A DNA stretch of 53,524 bases, taken from assembly GCF_000981225.1 (NCBI RefSeq), contig NZ_LAJC01000036.1, positions 1 through 53,524 of the forward strand, read 5' to 3'. Below, piece by piece: positions 1-7,612 of the stretch. Each line of letters begins with the position of its first letter. The stretch's first letter is position 1. The position numbers and the translations under genes are program-made. The notes beneath the pieces were generated by a model. The model was not told the origin of the DNA, did not search any database, and was given only the letters and a program-made list of their open reading frames with translations. The DNA comes from Allosalinactinospora lopnorensis (lineage in GTDB: Bacteria > Actinomycetota > Actinomycetes > Streptosporangiales > Streptosporangiaceae).

Positions 1-65
1 AGGGCGTGCCTCCTGGATCGCGGGCGGGGCCGCGGAGTCGCGGGACCTGCTCCGGGAGACCCCGT

Positions 66-482
66 CTAGTGGCACCGTGTGAACTCGTCGAGGCGCCGGA
101 CCATCACCGCCAGCATGAGCGGGAACATCGCGATGTGCGTGGCCATCATCAGCCCGCCGGCGTCGATGACGCCCAGCCAGAGCATGGGGTAGAGCGGCAC
201 GATCGGCGCGAACATGGCTCCGCACATCTCCAGCGTGCTCGCCCACCCGTGGCCGCGGTAGCGCATGATGGCGATCATTCCGATGGACATGTTCACGGCC
301 ATGATCAGATAGCCGAGTTCGGGCTGTTCCCGATGGTCGATGTCGAGACCGGCGAAGGACTGGAGCGCGCCGAGCGCGAACATCCCGATGAACATTTCGA
401 TGTAGTGCCGGGCGAAGCGGCGCCAGTCGCGGCGCGGGGACGCGGGGTGGGAGGTGGTCGTCCGGGTCATGGTGTTAGTCAT
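66..482 (-). CDS. Small multi-pass membrane protein of unknown function
   Basis: The 138-residue product has about four hydrophobic segments (roughly residues 25-45, 55-75, 85-105 and 110-128) and the conserved-looking stretch MRYRGHGWASTLEMC between the second and third. I recall similar uncharacterised actinobacterial membrane proteins, but know no function. I chose the ATG at 482 rather than a longer frame because the product then begins MTNTMTRTTT just before the first basic segment. It is transcribed divergently from the GlxA-type regulator gene, with only about 100 bp between them, so the regulator probably controls it. This is an inference from arrangement only. Confidence 0.6.
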   Translation of the reverse strand: MTNTMTRTTTSHPASPRRDWRRFARHYIEMFIGMFALGALQSFAGLDIDHREQPELGYLIMAVNMSIGMIAIMRYRGHGWASTLEMCGAMFAPIVPLYPMLWLGVIDAGGLMMATHIAMFPLMLAVMVRRLDEFTRCH

Positions 483-545
483 GTACCGAGAGTCCTCGCG
501 CGCCGACCGTACGGCCAGACAAGGAGAACCCATTGGTCTGGATAC

Positions 546-574
546 TTGGGAAGCCTGTCATTTTGACATAGGAT
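546..574 (+). promoter_or_regulatory. Putative promoter and operator of the GlxA-type regulator gene
   Basis: A -35-like TTGGGA (546-551) and a -10-like TAGGAT (569-574) are 17 bp apart. The spacer holds the perfect inverted repeat TGTCA-TTT-TGACA (556-568). A start about seven bases after the -10 would fall at the ATG at 582, which would make the transcript leaderless. The palindrome lies where a bound repressor would block polymerase, and it also sits in the divergent gene's upstream region. The promoter is inferred from the sequence alone. Confidence 0.45.
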
Positions 575-581
575 GCTTCCC

Positions 582-1547
582 ATGGACCGGCGGAGGACGA
601 TCGTCGTCGGCTACGACGCGGCGGAGCTGCTCGACATCGCGTGTGTGACCACCAGCCTGATCGTGGCGAACGCACACGGCGCGGCGCCGTCCTACGACGT
701 GCGGTTGGCCACGCCCGGCGGTCATCCGATCACCTGCGGCACGGGGCTGACCCTGCAGGCGCACGAGGGACTGGAACGGATCATCGGACCGGTCGACACA
801 CTGGTGGTCTCGGGCGGGATCGGCCACGAAGCCGCCGCGGACAACACGCTGATCGTGGGGCACGTTCGCCGTCTGGCCGGGGAGAGCCGCCGTGTCGCGT
901 CGGTGTGCACCGGGGCGGCCGTCCTGGCCGCCGCCGGACTCCTCGACGGCCGCCGCGCCGCCACACATTGGAATTGGGCGCGAGAGCTCGCGCTGAAACA
1001 CCCGGATGTATCGGTCGACCCGGACCCGATCTTCATCCGGGACGGAAACGTCTCCACGTCGGCCGGGGTGACCAGCGCCCTGGACCTCACGCTCGCCCTG
1101 ATCGAGGAGGACAACGGCGCCGACGTGGCGCGAGACGTGGCGAGGACGTTGGTGACGTACATGCAGCGGCCGGGAAACCAGGCGCAGATGAGCATGTTCA
1201 CGGTGGCGCCGCCACCGGAGAACGGGCTGGTGAAGCGGACCGTGGACCACGCCGTACGGCACCTGGACGCCGACCTGTCGGCCCCCGCGCTCGCGGAGCG
1301 GGCAGGGGTGAGCGAACGGCATCTGACCCGGCTGTTTTTGAAGGAGCTCGGGCAGACGCCGGGGCGGTTCATCCGCCATGCCCGCACCGAGGCCGCCGCC
1401 AACCTGCTGATCTCCACCGACCTGCCGATGGCGAGCGTAGCCGCGCGGTGCGGGTTCGGCACGGCCGAGACGCTGCGTCAGGCGTTCATGGACAGGTACG
1501 GGATCCCGCCTTCGAGGTATCGCCTGACCCAGCGCCGCGCTTCGTGA
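582..1547 (+). CDS. GlxA family transcriptional regulator (DJ-1/PfpI-like domain plus AraC HTH)
   Basis: The N-terminal ~190 residues form a DJ-1/PfpI amidase-like fold with the nucleophile-elbow segment SVCTGAAVLAAAGLLDG. The C-terminal ~100 residues are an AraC-type double helix-turn-helix (LAERAGVSERHLTRLF, then a second helix pair ending near ETLRQAFMDRYGIPPSRYR). Proteins with this layout (GlxA, FtrA) are DNA-binding activators whose DJ-1 part is thought to sense ligands. I chose ATG 582 because the best promoter points to it. An ATG at 573 adds three residues but overlaps the predicted -10. The divergent membrane protein gene is the obvious candidate target. Confidence 0.85.
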   Translation: MDRRRTIVVGYDAAELLDIACVTTSLIVANAHGAAPSYDVRLATPGGHPITCGTGLTLQAHEGLERIIGPVDTLVVSGGIGHEAAADNTLIVGHVRRLAGESRRVASVCTGAAVLAAAGLLDGRRAATHWNWARELALKHPDVSVDPDPIFIRDGNVSTSAGVTSALDLTLALIEEDNGADVARDVARTLVTYMQRPGNQAQMSMFTVAPPPENGLVKRTVDHAVRHLDADLSAPALAERAGVSERHLTRLFLKELGQTPGRFIRHARTEAAANLLISTDLPMASVAARCGFGTAETLRQAFMDRYGIPPSRYRLTQRRAS

Positions 1548-1654
1548 ACGGCGTCCCGGGCGGACGACGGTATCCGTGCGCGTCCCCCTCGGATCCTTTC
1601 CGGCCGGTCGGACGCGCGGAGCCGCCCCGTCCCGCTGATCGCGAGCGCCCCGCG

Positions 1655-2515
1655 CTACCGGTCCCCGCCCTCGGCCGGCGCGCGCCCGTGGGTGCGGTCG
1701 CGGTACCGCCACACGGCGCCGACCCCGAGCACCGCCAGCGCGATCGCGCCGAGGAAGAGGAGGTCGAGCCCCGTCCCGCTGACCCCCGAGAGCCACACCT
1801 GCACCCGGTAGCCGACGTCCGCGAACAGTCCACCCCCGAACAGCGACAGCGACGCGGTGCCGTCGTAGGCCAGGAACAGCACACCGATGAGGATGAACAG
1901 CAGCCCCGAAAGGGCGCTCGTGGTATGCGCCCGGACCAGCCCCAGGCGGAAGGATCGGCCGCGCAGCCAGCTTTTCCGGCCGAGGTCGAACCGGTCCCAG
2001 AACAGGGCGAGTAGGAACAGCGGCAGCGCCATGCCGAGCGCGTAGCAGGCGAGCAGGGAGGCGCCGCGGACCGCCCCGCCGGTGGCCGCCACAGTGAGCA
2101 CGGCGCCCAGGACCGGGCCGGAGCAGAACCCCGCCAGACCGTAGACGGTGCCGAGCATGAACACCGGGACGGCTTCCGTTCGGCCGGTCAGCCGGCCCTG
2201 CACGCGCCGGGCGAAACCGAGAGAGAACCCCATGCCCGCGAGCTGCAACGCGCCGAAAACGATGATCGCCCATCCCGCGACGGCGATGAGCAGTTCCCGC
2301 TCGCCGTAGAACAGCCTGCTCATCAGCGACGAACCCGCGCCGAGCGGGACCAGTGCCACGCATAGACCGGCGTAGAAGACGGCCGTTCGGGCGAGCAGCC
2401 GGCCGGGGTCGCGGAAGGCGTAGGCGAAGAACGCGGGCAGCAGCAGCGCACTGCACGGGCTGAGCAGGGTGAGCACACCCCCGGCGACGGCCGCCAGGTA
2501 ACCGATGTCGGTCAT
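1655..2515 (-). CDS. CcdA/DsbD-like transmembrane thiol:disulfide transporter
   Basis: The 286-residue product has six or more hydrophobic segments and the two hallmark cysteines of the CcdA family, in SPCSALLLP near the N-terminus and in GFCSGPVLG near the middle. CcdA proteins pass reducing power across the membrane to extracytoplasmic thioredoxin-like or cytochrome c maturation proteins. No cytochrome biogenesis (resB/resC) genes or thioredoxin neighbours are present, so the partner is unknown. The start at 2515 follows a GGGGGTGG ribosome-binding site; longer frames add only Arg/Pro-rich sequence with no membrane character. Confidence 0.82.
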   Translation of the reverse strand: MTDIGYLAAVAGGVLTLLSPCSALLLPAFFAYAFRDPGRLLARTAVFYAGLCVALVPLGAGSSLMSRLFYGERELLIAVAGWAIIVFGALQLAGMGFSLGFARRVQGRLTGRTEAVPVFMLGTVYGLAGFCSGPVLGAVLTVAATGGAVRGASLLACYALGMALPLFLLALFWDRFDLGRKSWLRGRSFRLGLVRAHTTSALSGLLFILIGVLFLAYDGTASLSLFGGGLFADVGYRVQVWLSGVSGTGLDLLFLGAIALAVLGVGAVWRYRDRTHGRAPAEGGDR

Positions 2516-2719
2516 CGCCACCCCCGGGTCCCGCCCAGGGCGGCGCCGGCGGACCAGCGGCGCACGGGGGCGGACCGGGTACCCGTGGCGAGGCGGCAGC
2601 GGCGGCCCGGAGCGCCGGGTGGTCTGGGCATGGGCGGTGCCTCCCATATCGGAAAACGCGGCGGCGAGAACCGATGATCAGGGACCTGATCAGCGTCTCG
2701 ACTCGGCACAATAGATCAC

Positions 2720-3391
2720 ATGGGTCTGACACCTGCTGATATCCGCAACAAGAAGTTCCGAACGGTGCGTCTGCAGACGGGGTACAACGAGCAGGACGTC
2801 GACGCGTTACTCGACCGGGTGGAGGCGACCATCGCGGCGCTGCAGGGCGGACCACTGCCCGATCAGCTCATCACCGCGGAAGAGGTCATGGCCTCCCGGT
2901 TCCGCAGCACGAAGCTGGCCACGGGGTACCACGAGGACGACGTCGACGAGTTCCTCGATGACGTGGCGGCCGATCTGCGCAGGCACGGGCTCGGCACGGT
3001 GGCGGACCGGCCGGCTCCCGGCACTCTTCCCGACCCGCCATCCCTCCGCAGGACACGCGGCATGGACTTCCCCCCGCCGCCGCCCCCTGCACCCGAGCCT
3101 CCCTCCGGGGAGCCGACGATGCGCCCAGAGGACGTCCGCAACCGCAAGTTCGCCACGACCAGACTGACCACCGGTTACAACGAGCAGGAAGTGGACGAGT
3201 TCCTGGACAGCGCCGAGGCAACCCTGAAAGCACTGCTGAACGGGCACCCCGAGGTTGCCCCGCTGACCTCCGTCCAGGTGGAGCGGGTCCGGTTCGCCAC
3301 CACCCGCGCCCGTCCCGGCTACGACCCGACCCAGGTCGACGCGTTCCTCGACGAGCTCTGCGAGGAGCTGCGGCGGTACGAGGCACACTGA
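2720..3391 (+). CDS. Protein with four DivIVA N-terminal-type repeats
   Basis: The 223-residue protein carries four copies of a DivIVA-like unit, at about residues 3-40, 50-86, 132-169 and 180-217. Each reads approximately (D/E)(I/V)xxxxFxTxRLxTGYxxxxVDxFLD. A proline-rich linker (PPPPPPAPEPP) separates the first pair from the second. In DivIVA/Wag31 this unit is the membrane-curvature-binding head and occurs once, followed by a long coiled coil; here there is no coiled coil at all. DivI1A-domain proteins are common in actinobacteria, but a four-head architecture is less usual. A role in polar or septal localisation is inference. Confidence 0.8.
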   Translation: MGLTPADIRNKKFRTVRLQTGYNEQDVDALLDRVEATIAALQGGPLPDQLITAEEVMASRFRSTKLATGYHEDDVDEFLDDVAADLRRHGLGTVADRPAPGTLPDPPSLRRTRGMDFPPPPPPAPEPPSGEPTMRPEDVRNRKFATTRLTTGYNEQEVDEFLDSAEATLKALLNGHPEVAPLTSVQVERVRFATTRARPGYDPTQVDAFLDELCEELRRYEAH

Positions 3392-3717
3392 TCGCGGCGC
3401 CTCCCGGAGGGGTCCCCGCACTCGCGTGCACGCCGGTGCAGGTCGCATCCCCGTCGCGAGGCGGCCACGTCAGCAACAAACCGTTCGACGGCCGCGATCC
3501 GCGCCTGTCCGCTCGGACAAAAACCCACCGATCTTGAGCTTTGCGTTCCTTCCTGACGCGCAAGATCGGCGGTGGGGTGAGGGCCGATGATGTCGATTCG
3601 GTTAAGCAACCCGCAAAACCGCCCGGGCTTTCCCGCGGTCCGGGACTCTTGGCACAGGTGAAGCCGAGATGACACGCCTCCCGCTCGGGCGTCGTCCGAG
3701 ATAGAGAGGTCCCTCGC
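3392..3717. other. Intergenic region with an imperfect long hairpin
   Basis: This 326-bp gap lies between the DivIVA-repeat gene and the LPXTG gene. CCCACCGATCTTG (3524-3536) can pair with CAAGATCggcGGTGGG (3561-3576) if three bases bulge. No T-run follows, so it is at best a weak terminator, or possibly a regulatory or dispersed repeat. A GAGAGG ribosome-binding site precedes the next gene. Confidence 0.4.
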
Positions 3718-4668
3718 ATGATCTCCAAGATCATCGCGGCCGCCGCCATCGCTGCGGCGGCCGCGGCCCTGTCCACCCCCGGCACCGCCGCGGCCGAGGA
3801 GGCCGGGCTGTCCGCCGGCCACGAGCTCGCGGCGGACTGCTCGACCCTGGACCTGGTGTTCGTCAACGAGACGACGCAGGACCATCGCGCGCGCTACCGG
3901 ACCACCGATGGCAACAGCGAAAAGCTGGTGCCCGCTGGAGAGACCGCGACCGTCAGCCAAAGCGTCGCGCCCCTTCTCGAGGAAGGCTCCACCGAGGTCC
4001 CGTACTCCTTCGGCGAGGAGGAGGACACTCACCGGGTGCACGACATCGTCGACCTCACCGGGTGCGATACCGAGACCGGCGATGAGGACGGGGAAGCCGG
4101 TAGCGACAGCGGTGACGACGCCGGCACCGGCTTTGAGGACGGGGACGAGGGCAGCGGCCAGGGCACCGGAAACGGCGACGGCGGCGAGGACCGCGGCGGT
4201 ACCGGCACGAGCGACGGCGGTTCGAACGCATGGGCCGAGTGGATCGCCACCCTGCCACGGGCCCCGGAGGGGATGAAGCCCGGCCGGTTCTGCCGCACCG
4301 AGGACCGCCTGGTCACGATCTACGCCTACACCGACACCTCGGTGCTGCAGTGCGTCGACAGGAACGGGTACCGGTGGATCGAGTTCGGCACCCTTGAGGA
4401 CTTGGTCCCGCCGCCCGAGGACGAGGAGAACGAAACGGGAGCCTCCAGCGGCGAGGGGGGCGAGAAGCATGCGCCCGGCGGGGAGAAGGCCGACGAAGGG
4501 AAGGACGTCCCCGACGCCTCCGCCAAGGAGGCCGGTCAGCTTCCCGTGACCGGTCCCGCCCTGGCCGGGCCGGCCGCCGCGGCCATGGCGGCTCTCATCG
4601 GTGGTGGCGCGGCGATGTACCTCGCCCGCAAGCGCGCGGCCGCGGCCTCCGGCGGCGCGGAGGACTAA
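3718..4668 (+). CDS. LPXTG-type cell-wall-anchored surface protein
   Basis: The 316-residue protein has a signal peptide (MISKIIAAAAIAAAAAALSTP, probable cleavage after AAA near residue 26), an extracellular domain with four Cys, a long Gly/Asp/Glu-rich linker (about residues 117-165), and a C-terminal sorting signal. That signal is LPVTG at 275-279, a hydrophobic stretch, and the positively charged RKR tail. Sortases cut LPXTG between T and G and attach the protein to peptidoglycan. No sortase gene is visible nearby, so a housekeeping sortase elsewhere is expected. The folded segments show no domain I recognise, and the ligand is unknown. Confidence 0.85.
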   Translation: MISKIIAAAAIAAAAAALSTPGTAAAEEAGLSAGHELAADCSTLDLVFVNETTQDHRARYRTTDGNSEKLVPAGETATVSQSVAPLLEEGSTEVPYSFGEEEDTHRVHDIVDLTGCDTETGDEDGEAGSDSGDDAGTGFEDGDEGSGQGTGNGDGGEDRGGTGTSDGGSNAWAEWIATLPRAPEGMKPGRFCRTEDRLVTIYAYTDTSVLQCVDRNGYRWIEFGTLEDLVPPPEDEENETGASSGEGGEKHAPGGEKADEGKDVPDASAKEAGQLPVTGPALAGPAAAAMAALIGGGAAMYLARKRAAAASGGAED

Positions 4669-4707
4669 GCGCATCCTCGCCGCCCGCGCGGCCCGACCAC
4701 CACGGAA

Positions 4708-4733
4708 CCCGCCCCGCTCCTTCGCGGGGCGGG
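4708..4733 (+). terminator. Hairpin terminator after the LPXTG gene
   Basis: A perfect 10-bp stem, CCCGCCCCGC/GCGGGGCGGG, encloses a 6-base loop (TCCTTC) 40 bp after the LPXTG stop. There is no T-run, as is common in high-GC actinobacteria. Confidence 0.6.
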
Positions 4734-4766
4734 CCATCCGCTCCCCTATCCCAAAGGAGATCCGCC

Positions 4767-5183
4767 ATGACCATGCGGCCCCACCAGCAGTACCCGCCCC
4801 AGCACCCCCAGGTCGGCGCGGCACCCCACCAGGCCGGGTTCGTCAAGCGCCGCAGCCCCGTGGGCGTGTGGCTTGGACTGCCCCTGATCACCCTCGGGAT
4901 CTACCACCTGGTGTGGTACTACAAGATCCACGCCGAGATGGCCGATCTCAGCCCGCGCCGCACCGCGCCGGTGGTCGGGCCGCTGCTGGTGCTGATCCTG
5001 CTCGGCTGGACGGCGATCGCGCCGCTGGTGTCGTACTACCGCTGCGGTACGCGGATCCGCGACGCCCAGGAGAACGCCGGAGTGCAGCCCACCTGCTCCG
5101 GCGGGCTGGGCCTGCTGCTGATGTTCGTGTTCGGCCTGGGCGTGCTCTACTACCAGACCGAGCTCAACAGGATCGCCGAGTAG
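4767..5183 (+). CDS. DUF4234 domain membrane protein
   Basis: The 138-residue protein has a Pro/Gln-rich cytoplasmic N-terminus (residues 1-28) and then three hydrophobic segments. The first contains the LITLGIYHLVWYYKIHAEM signature typical of DUF4234. The start has a strong AAAGGAG ribosome-binding site at 4753-4759. No biochemical function is established for the family. It follows the LPXTG gene but is separated from it by a strong hairpin, so co-transcription would require read-through. Confidence 0.75.
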   Translation: MTMRPHQQYPPQHPQVGAAPHQAGFVKRRSPVGVWLGLPLITLGIYHLVWYYKIHAEMADLSPRRTAPVVGPLLVLILLGWTAIAPLVSYYRCGTRIRDAQENAGVQPTCSGGLGLLLMFVFGLGVLYYQTELNRIAE

Positions 5184-5320
5184 GCCCGGCCACTCCTGTG
5201 ATGGTCGGAGTCGCGCAGCGGCGGGATGGTACGCCCGAATGCTGCGCGGCTTCCGACCGATCGCGGATTCCCGATGAACCCGCAGGTCACAGTTACGCCG
5301 TGTTCTCACCCGCACGCAAC

Positions 5321-5352
5321 ACTACGGAAAGTAGTATATGACTACTTGACGT
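5321..5352. promoter_or_regulatory. Clustered ACTAC/GTAGT inverted repeats upstream of the M48-like gene
   Basis: The stretch reads ACTAC-GGAAA-GTAGT-ATATG-ACTAC-TTGAC-GTAG. Each neighbouring pair of boxes is an inverted repeat with a 5-bp spacer, and AAGTAGT-ATATG-ACTACTT (5329-5347) is a perfect 7-bp-arm palindrome. It lies 52-83 bp before the next gene's start, which suits an operator. The repressor is unidentified. BlaI/CopY-type regulators use boxes of similar style, but I cannot assign one. Confidence 0.5.
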
Positions 5353-5403
5353 AGCCGAGGCGCACTGCGCCCTACCGCGCCGGCATTGGGGAGGGAACAC
5401 CGG

Positions 5404-6336
5404 ATGGTCCACGCACGACCCTCGCGGGAAAAGGGGGACACCGCCCGGCTCTCCGCCCTCCATCATGAGCGCCGCACGGCCCGTTTTCCGCACGGTCGGC
5501 CGGCCGGCATCCCGTACCGGCCCTGCCCGCCCCCCGAGACCGACCCCCTTACCCAGAGCCCGGTCGTTCCCCGCCACCCGTGGGAGCTTCCACTACTGGT
5601 CGCGGCGGTCGCGGTCACCCTCACCATCGTCGTGTTCGCGCTGCACACGCTGTGGACGAGCCTGACCGACCCCCAATGGCCGCTTCTCGCCCTGCTGGCC
5701 CTGCCCGCCGGGTTCTGGGCCGTGCGCGGGCTGCTGCACGCGGAACAGCGCGCGCAGTCCATCAAGATCTCGCCCACCCAGTTCCCCGAAGCGCACCGGG
5801 TGATCCGCACCCTGAGCGCGCGGATGGGGCTGCGGTCGGCACCCGACGCCTACGTCTGCCACAGGGGCGGGCGCCTGAGCTCGGCGGCCTCGGGACACGG
5901 CCTGCGCCGCTACATCGTCATCTCCAGCGACCTGTTCGAGGTCGGCGGGCGGCTCCGCGACCCCGCCGCGCTCACGTTCGTCGTCGCGCACCAGCTCGGA
6001 CACATCGCGGCCGGCCACACCTCGTTCTGGCGGCGGCTCGGAACGTCGGTCGCCGCGGTCGTACCCGTCCTCGGGGCCTCGCTGTCGCGCGCGATGGAGT
6101 ACACGGCCGACGACCACGCCCACGCCTACTGCCCCGAGGGCGCCCACGCCGTGCAACTGCTCGCCGGCGGCAAGTACCTCTACCCCCGGATCAACCTGGG
6201 CGAGATGGCGGACCGGGCGCGGACCGAACGCGGACCGTCCCTGTTCCTGTACAACCTGTTCTCGCACCGTCCGGTGAACATCAAGCGCATGGCCGCGATC
6301 CGGGACCGCAGCAGTCCCGGGCGGGTCTTCCTGTGA
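5404..6336 (+). CDS. M48-type membrane metallopeptidase homologue with altered active site (HQLGH)
   Basis: The product has an N-terminal extension, two hydrophobic segments (about residues 60-83 and 90-106), and a C-terminal M48-like domain. The zinc motif that normally reads HExxH is HQLGH here (His196, Gln197, His200; codon CAG at 5992-5994). The third zinc ligand, Glu232 in MEYTADD, is kept. The general-base Glu is therefore missing while metal binding is plausible, which suggests an inactive or changed enzyme. The codon sits in a clean reading frame, so a frameshift does not explain it, though a base error cannot be excluded. The start at 5404 follows GGGGAGGG. Confidence 0.75.
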   Translation: MVHARPSREKGDTARLSALHHERRTARFPHGRPAGIPYRPCPPPETDPLTQSPVVPRHPWELPLLVAAVAVTLTIVVFALHTLWTSLTDPQWPLLALLALPAGFWAVRGLLHAEQRAQSIKISPTQFPEAHRVIRTLSARMGLRSAPDAYVCHRGGRLSSAASGHGLRRYIVISSDLFEVGGRLRDPAALTFVVAHQLGHIAAGHTSFWRRLGTSVAAVVPVLGASLSRAMEYTADDHAHAYCPEGAHAVQLLAGGKYLYPRINLGEMADRARTERGPSLFLYNLFSHRPVNIKRMAAIRDRSSPGRVFL

Positions 6337-6356
6337 CCCGGTGAACGGAGCGCGCG

Positions 6357-6374
6357 GGCCCGGCTACCCGGGCC
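6357..6374. terminator. Bidirectional hairpin between convergent genes
   Basis: A 7-bp stem, GGCCCGG/CCGGGCC, with a CTAC loop sits between the M48-like gene (ends 6336) and the TetR gene. Its right arm overlaps the last codons of the TetR gene. Confidence 0.4.
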
Positions 6375-6996
6375 GCAGCTCCGACAGCAGGAGGTCGGCG
6401 AAGTACCCGCCGATGTCCGCTCCGCCCAGCTCACCGGCGGAGCGGTACCACATCCCCAGGTGGTGCACCGCGCCGAAGTACTGGTTGGCCACGATGTCGG
6501 ACGGGACATCGGTGCGGAAGACCCCTTGGCGCTGGCCTTCCTCGATCAACTCGCAGAACCGCTCGTGGTACTGGCGGCGTTCCCCGCGGACCTCGCTCTG
6601 CCGCTCGGGCGACAGCATGTGCAGCGAGCGGAAGTAGATCACCATGTCGTCGAGGTTCTCCACCGTGGTCCGCACGACGTCGGCGGCCGCCTCGTGCAGG
6701 CGCTCCCGCACCGGCCCCCCGGCCTGCGCGCGCTCTTCCAGCCGGCGCATCTGCATGGCCAGGACGCGCTGGTAGACCGCGAAGAGCAAGTCCTCCTTGG
6801 AGGCGAAGTAGTGGTACATCGCGCCCTTGGTGACACCGGCCGTGTCCACGAGCTCCTGGACCGAGGTCCGCTCGACCCCTCGTTCGGCGAACAGCCGGGT
6901 GGCCGCCGTCAACAGCCGCTCGGGAACCGGCGCGGAGTTCTCCGCGCCGTCTGAACGCGTATCGGCCGCGTCCGCGGCCGCCGCTGTATCCGCCAT
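6364..6996 (-). CDS. TetR/AcrR family transcriptional regulator
   Basis: The N-terminal helix-turn-helix is clear: LLTAATRLFAERGVERTSV, then GVTKGAMYHYFASKEDLL. A ~150-residue helical ligand-binding domain follows. TetR proteins repress by binding palindromes near their own promoter, and one (ACCGA-TTGG-TCGGT, 7043-7056) lies about 50 bp upstream, so autoregulation is likely. The ligand and other targets are unknown. I chose ATG 6996; the ATG at 7005 leaves only two bases after the GGGAG. Longer upstream frames have non-coding character. Confidence 0.85.
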   Translation of the reverse strand: MADTAAAADAADTRSDGAENSAPVPERLLTAATRLFAERGVERTSVQELVDTAGVTKGAMYHYFASKEDLLFAVYQRVLAMQMRRLEERAQAGGPVRERLHEAAADVVRTTVENLDDMVIYFRSLHMLSPERQSEVRGERRQYHERFCELIEEGQRQGVFRTDVPSDIVANQYFGAVHHLGMWYRSAGELGGADIGGYFADLLLSELRPG

Positions 6997-7042
6997 GGTC
7001 ACCATGTCTCCCGCGCTTCGTGGCTGTCCTCGATACCAACAT

Positions 7043-7056
7043 ACCGATTGGTCGGT
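7043..7056. promoter_or_regulatory. Putative TetR operator
   Basis: ACCGA-TTGG-TCGGT is a perfect 5-bp-arm inverted repeat upstream of the TetR gene. It resembles the ACCGACCnnnCGGT style of TetR-family operators. Confidence 0.55.
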
Positions 7057-7237
7057 TCCGGCCGGACGGTCGGACGGCGCGACACGCCGAAGAAACCGCG
7101 CCAGGCCACCGAAATGGCCGGAATGCCCGCAGTTCAACAAGGCGCACCCGCGAACCGGTCGGCGAGCGGGCGCCCGGACCCCGCATGGAGGTCTAGTGTG
7201 GGACACGCCGGTCGCCGACGAGAGACCTCCTGGGCTG

Positions 7238-7259
7238 TCGAACTTATGTTCGATAGACT
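7238..7259 (+). promoter_or_regulatory. LexA (SOS) box plus -10 element
   Basis: TCGAACTTATGTTCGA (7238-7253) is an exact match to the actinobacterial/Gram-positive LexA consensus (CGAACN4GTTCG with flanking T/A). TAGACT (7254-7259) follows directly as a -10 element, so LexA bound in the spacer would block the promoter. The implied start site coincides with the GTG at 7266. Confidence 0.85.
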
Positions 7260-7265
7260 GTGCGT

Positions 7266-7532
7266 GTGAGTCTCTTCAACGAACGGATCGACGTCAGATC
7301 GACCACTGGCGGTCATCCCGCCCTCTTCGCCTGGCGAGGCCATATGTACCGGGTACGGCGCGTCATCGGTAGCTGGAAGGCCGGTCCGGACACCCCCGGC
7401 ACCGACGGGCAGGGCACCGGTTCCCGCCTGATACGGGTAGCCACCGAGTCGGAGCAGGGCGAGCACGGCATCGCCGACATCACATGCGACACCGCGACCG
7501 ATCGCTGGACGATGCGCCGCCTCTGGGGGTGA
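7266..7532 (+). CDS. DUF6504 family protein, predicted SOS-induced
   Basis: The 88-residue product begins MSLFNERIDVR and contains FAWRGHMYRVRRVIGSW, as in DUF6504. From general knowledge, this family often sits beside translesion polymerase genes (imuB/dnaE2 type) in actinobacteria, although none are in this window. The start is the GTG at 7266, seven bases after the -10, so the mRNA appears leaderless. A GTG at 7260 would lie inside the promoter. The exact LexA box makes induction by DNA damage the leading prediction. The biochemical role is unknown. Confidence 0.8.
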   Translation: MSLFNERIDVRSTTGGHPALFAWRGHMYRVRRVIGSWKAGPDTPGTDGQGTGSRLIRVATESEQGEHGIADITCDTATDRWTMRRLWG

Positions 7533-7556
7533 CCCCCCGCTCCAAGGGGCGGGGTC
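7531..7556 (+). terminator. Possible hairpin terminator after the DUF6504 gene
   Basis: GACCCCCC (7531-7538) can pair with the GGGGCGGGGTC segment ending at 7556 with a small bulge, directly at the stop codon. A short T-run (7587-7591) lies farther downstream. Confidence 0.4.
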
Positions 7557-7612
7557 GCGGCCCGGCCCCCTTGGCCCCCTCCCGCGTTTTTGTGCGTCTA
7601 CGATGTCGGTCG

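Noticed and set aside
558-2855. Open frame of 765 codons on the minus strand across the regulator and CcdA genes
   Set aside because: It is in a different frame from the conserved genes it overlaps, is Arg/Pro-rich, and begins inside the DivIVA-repeat gene.
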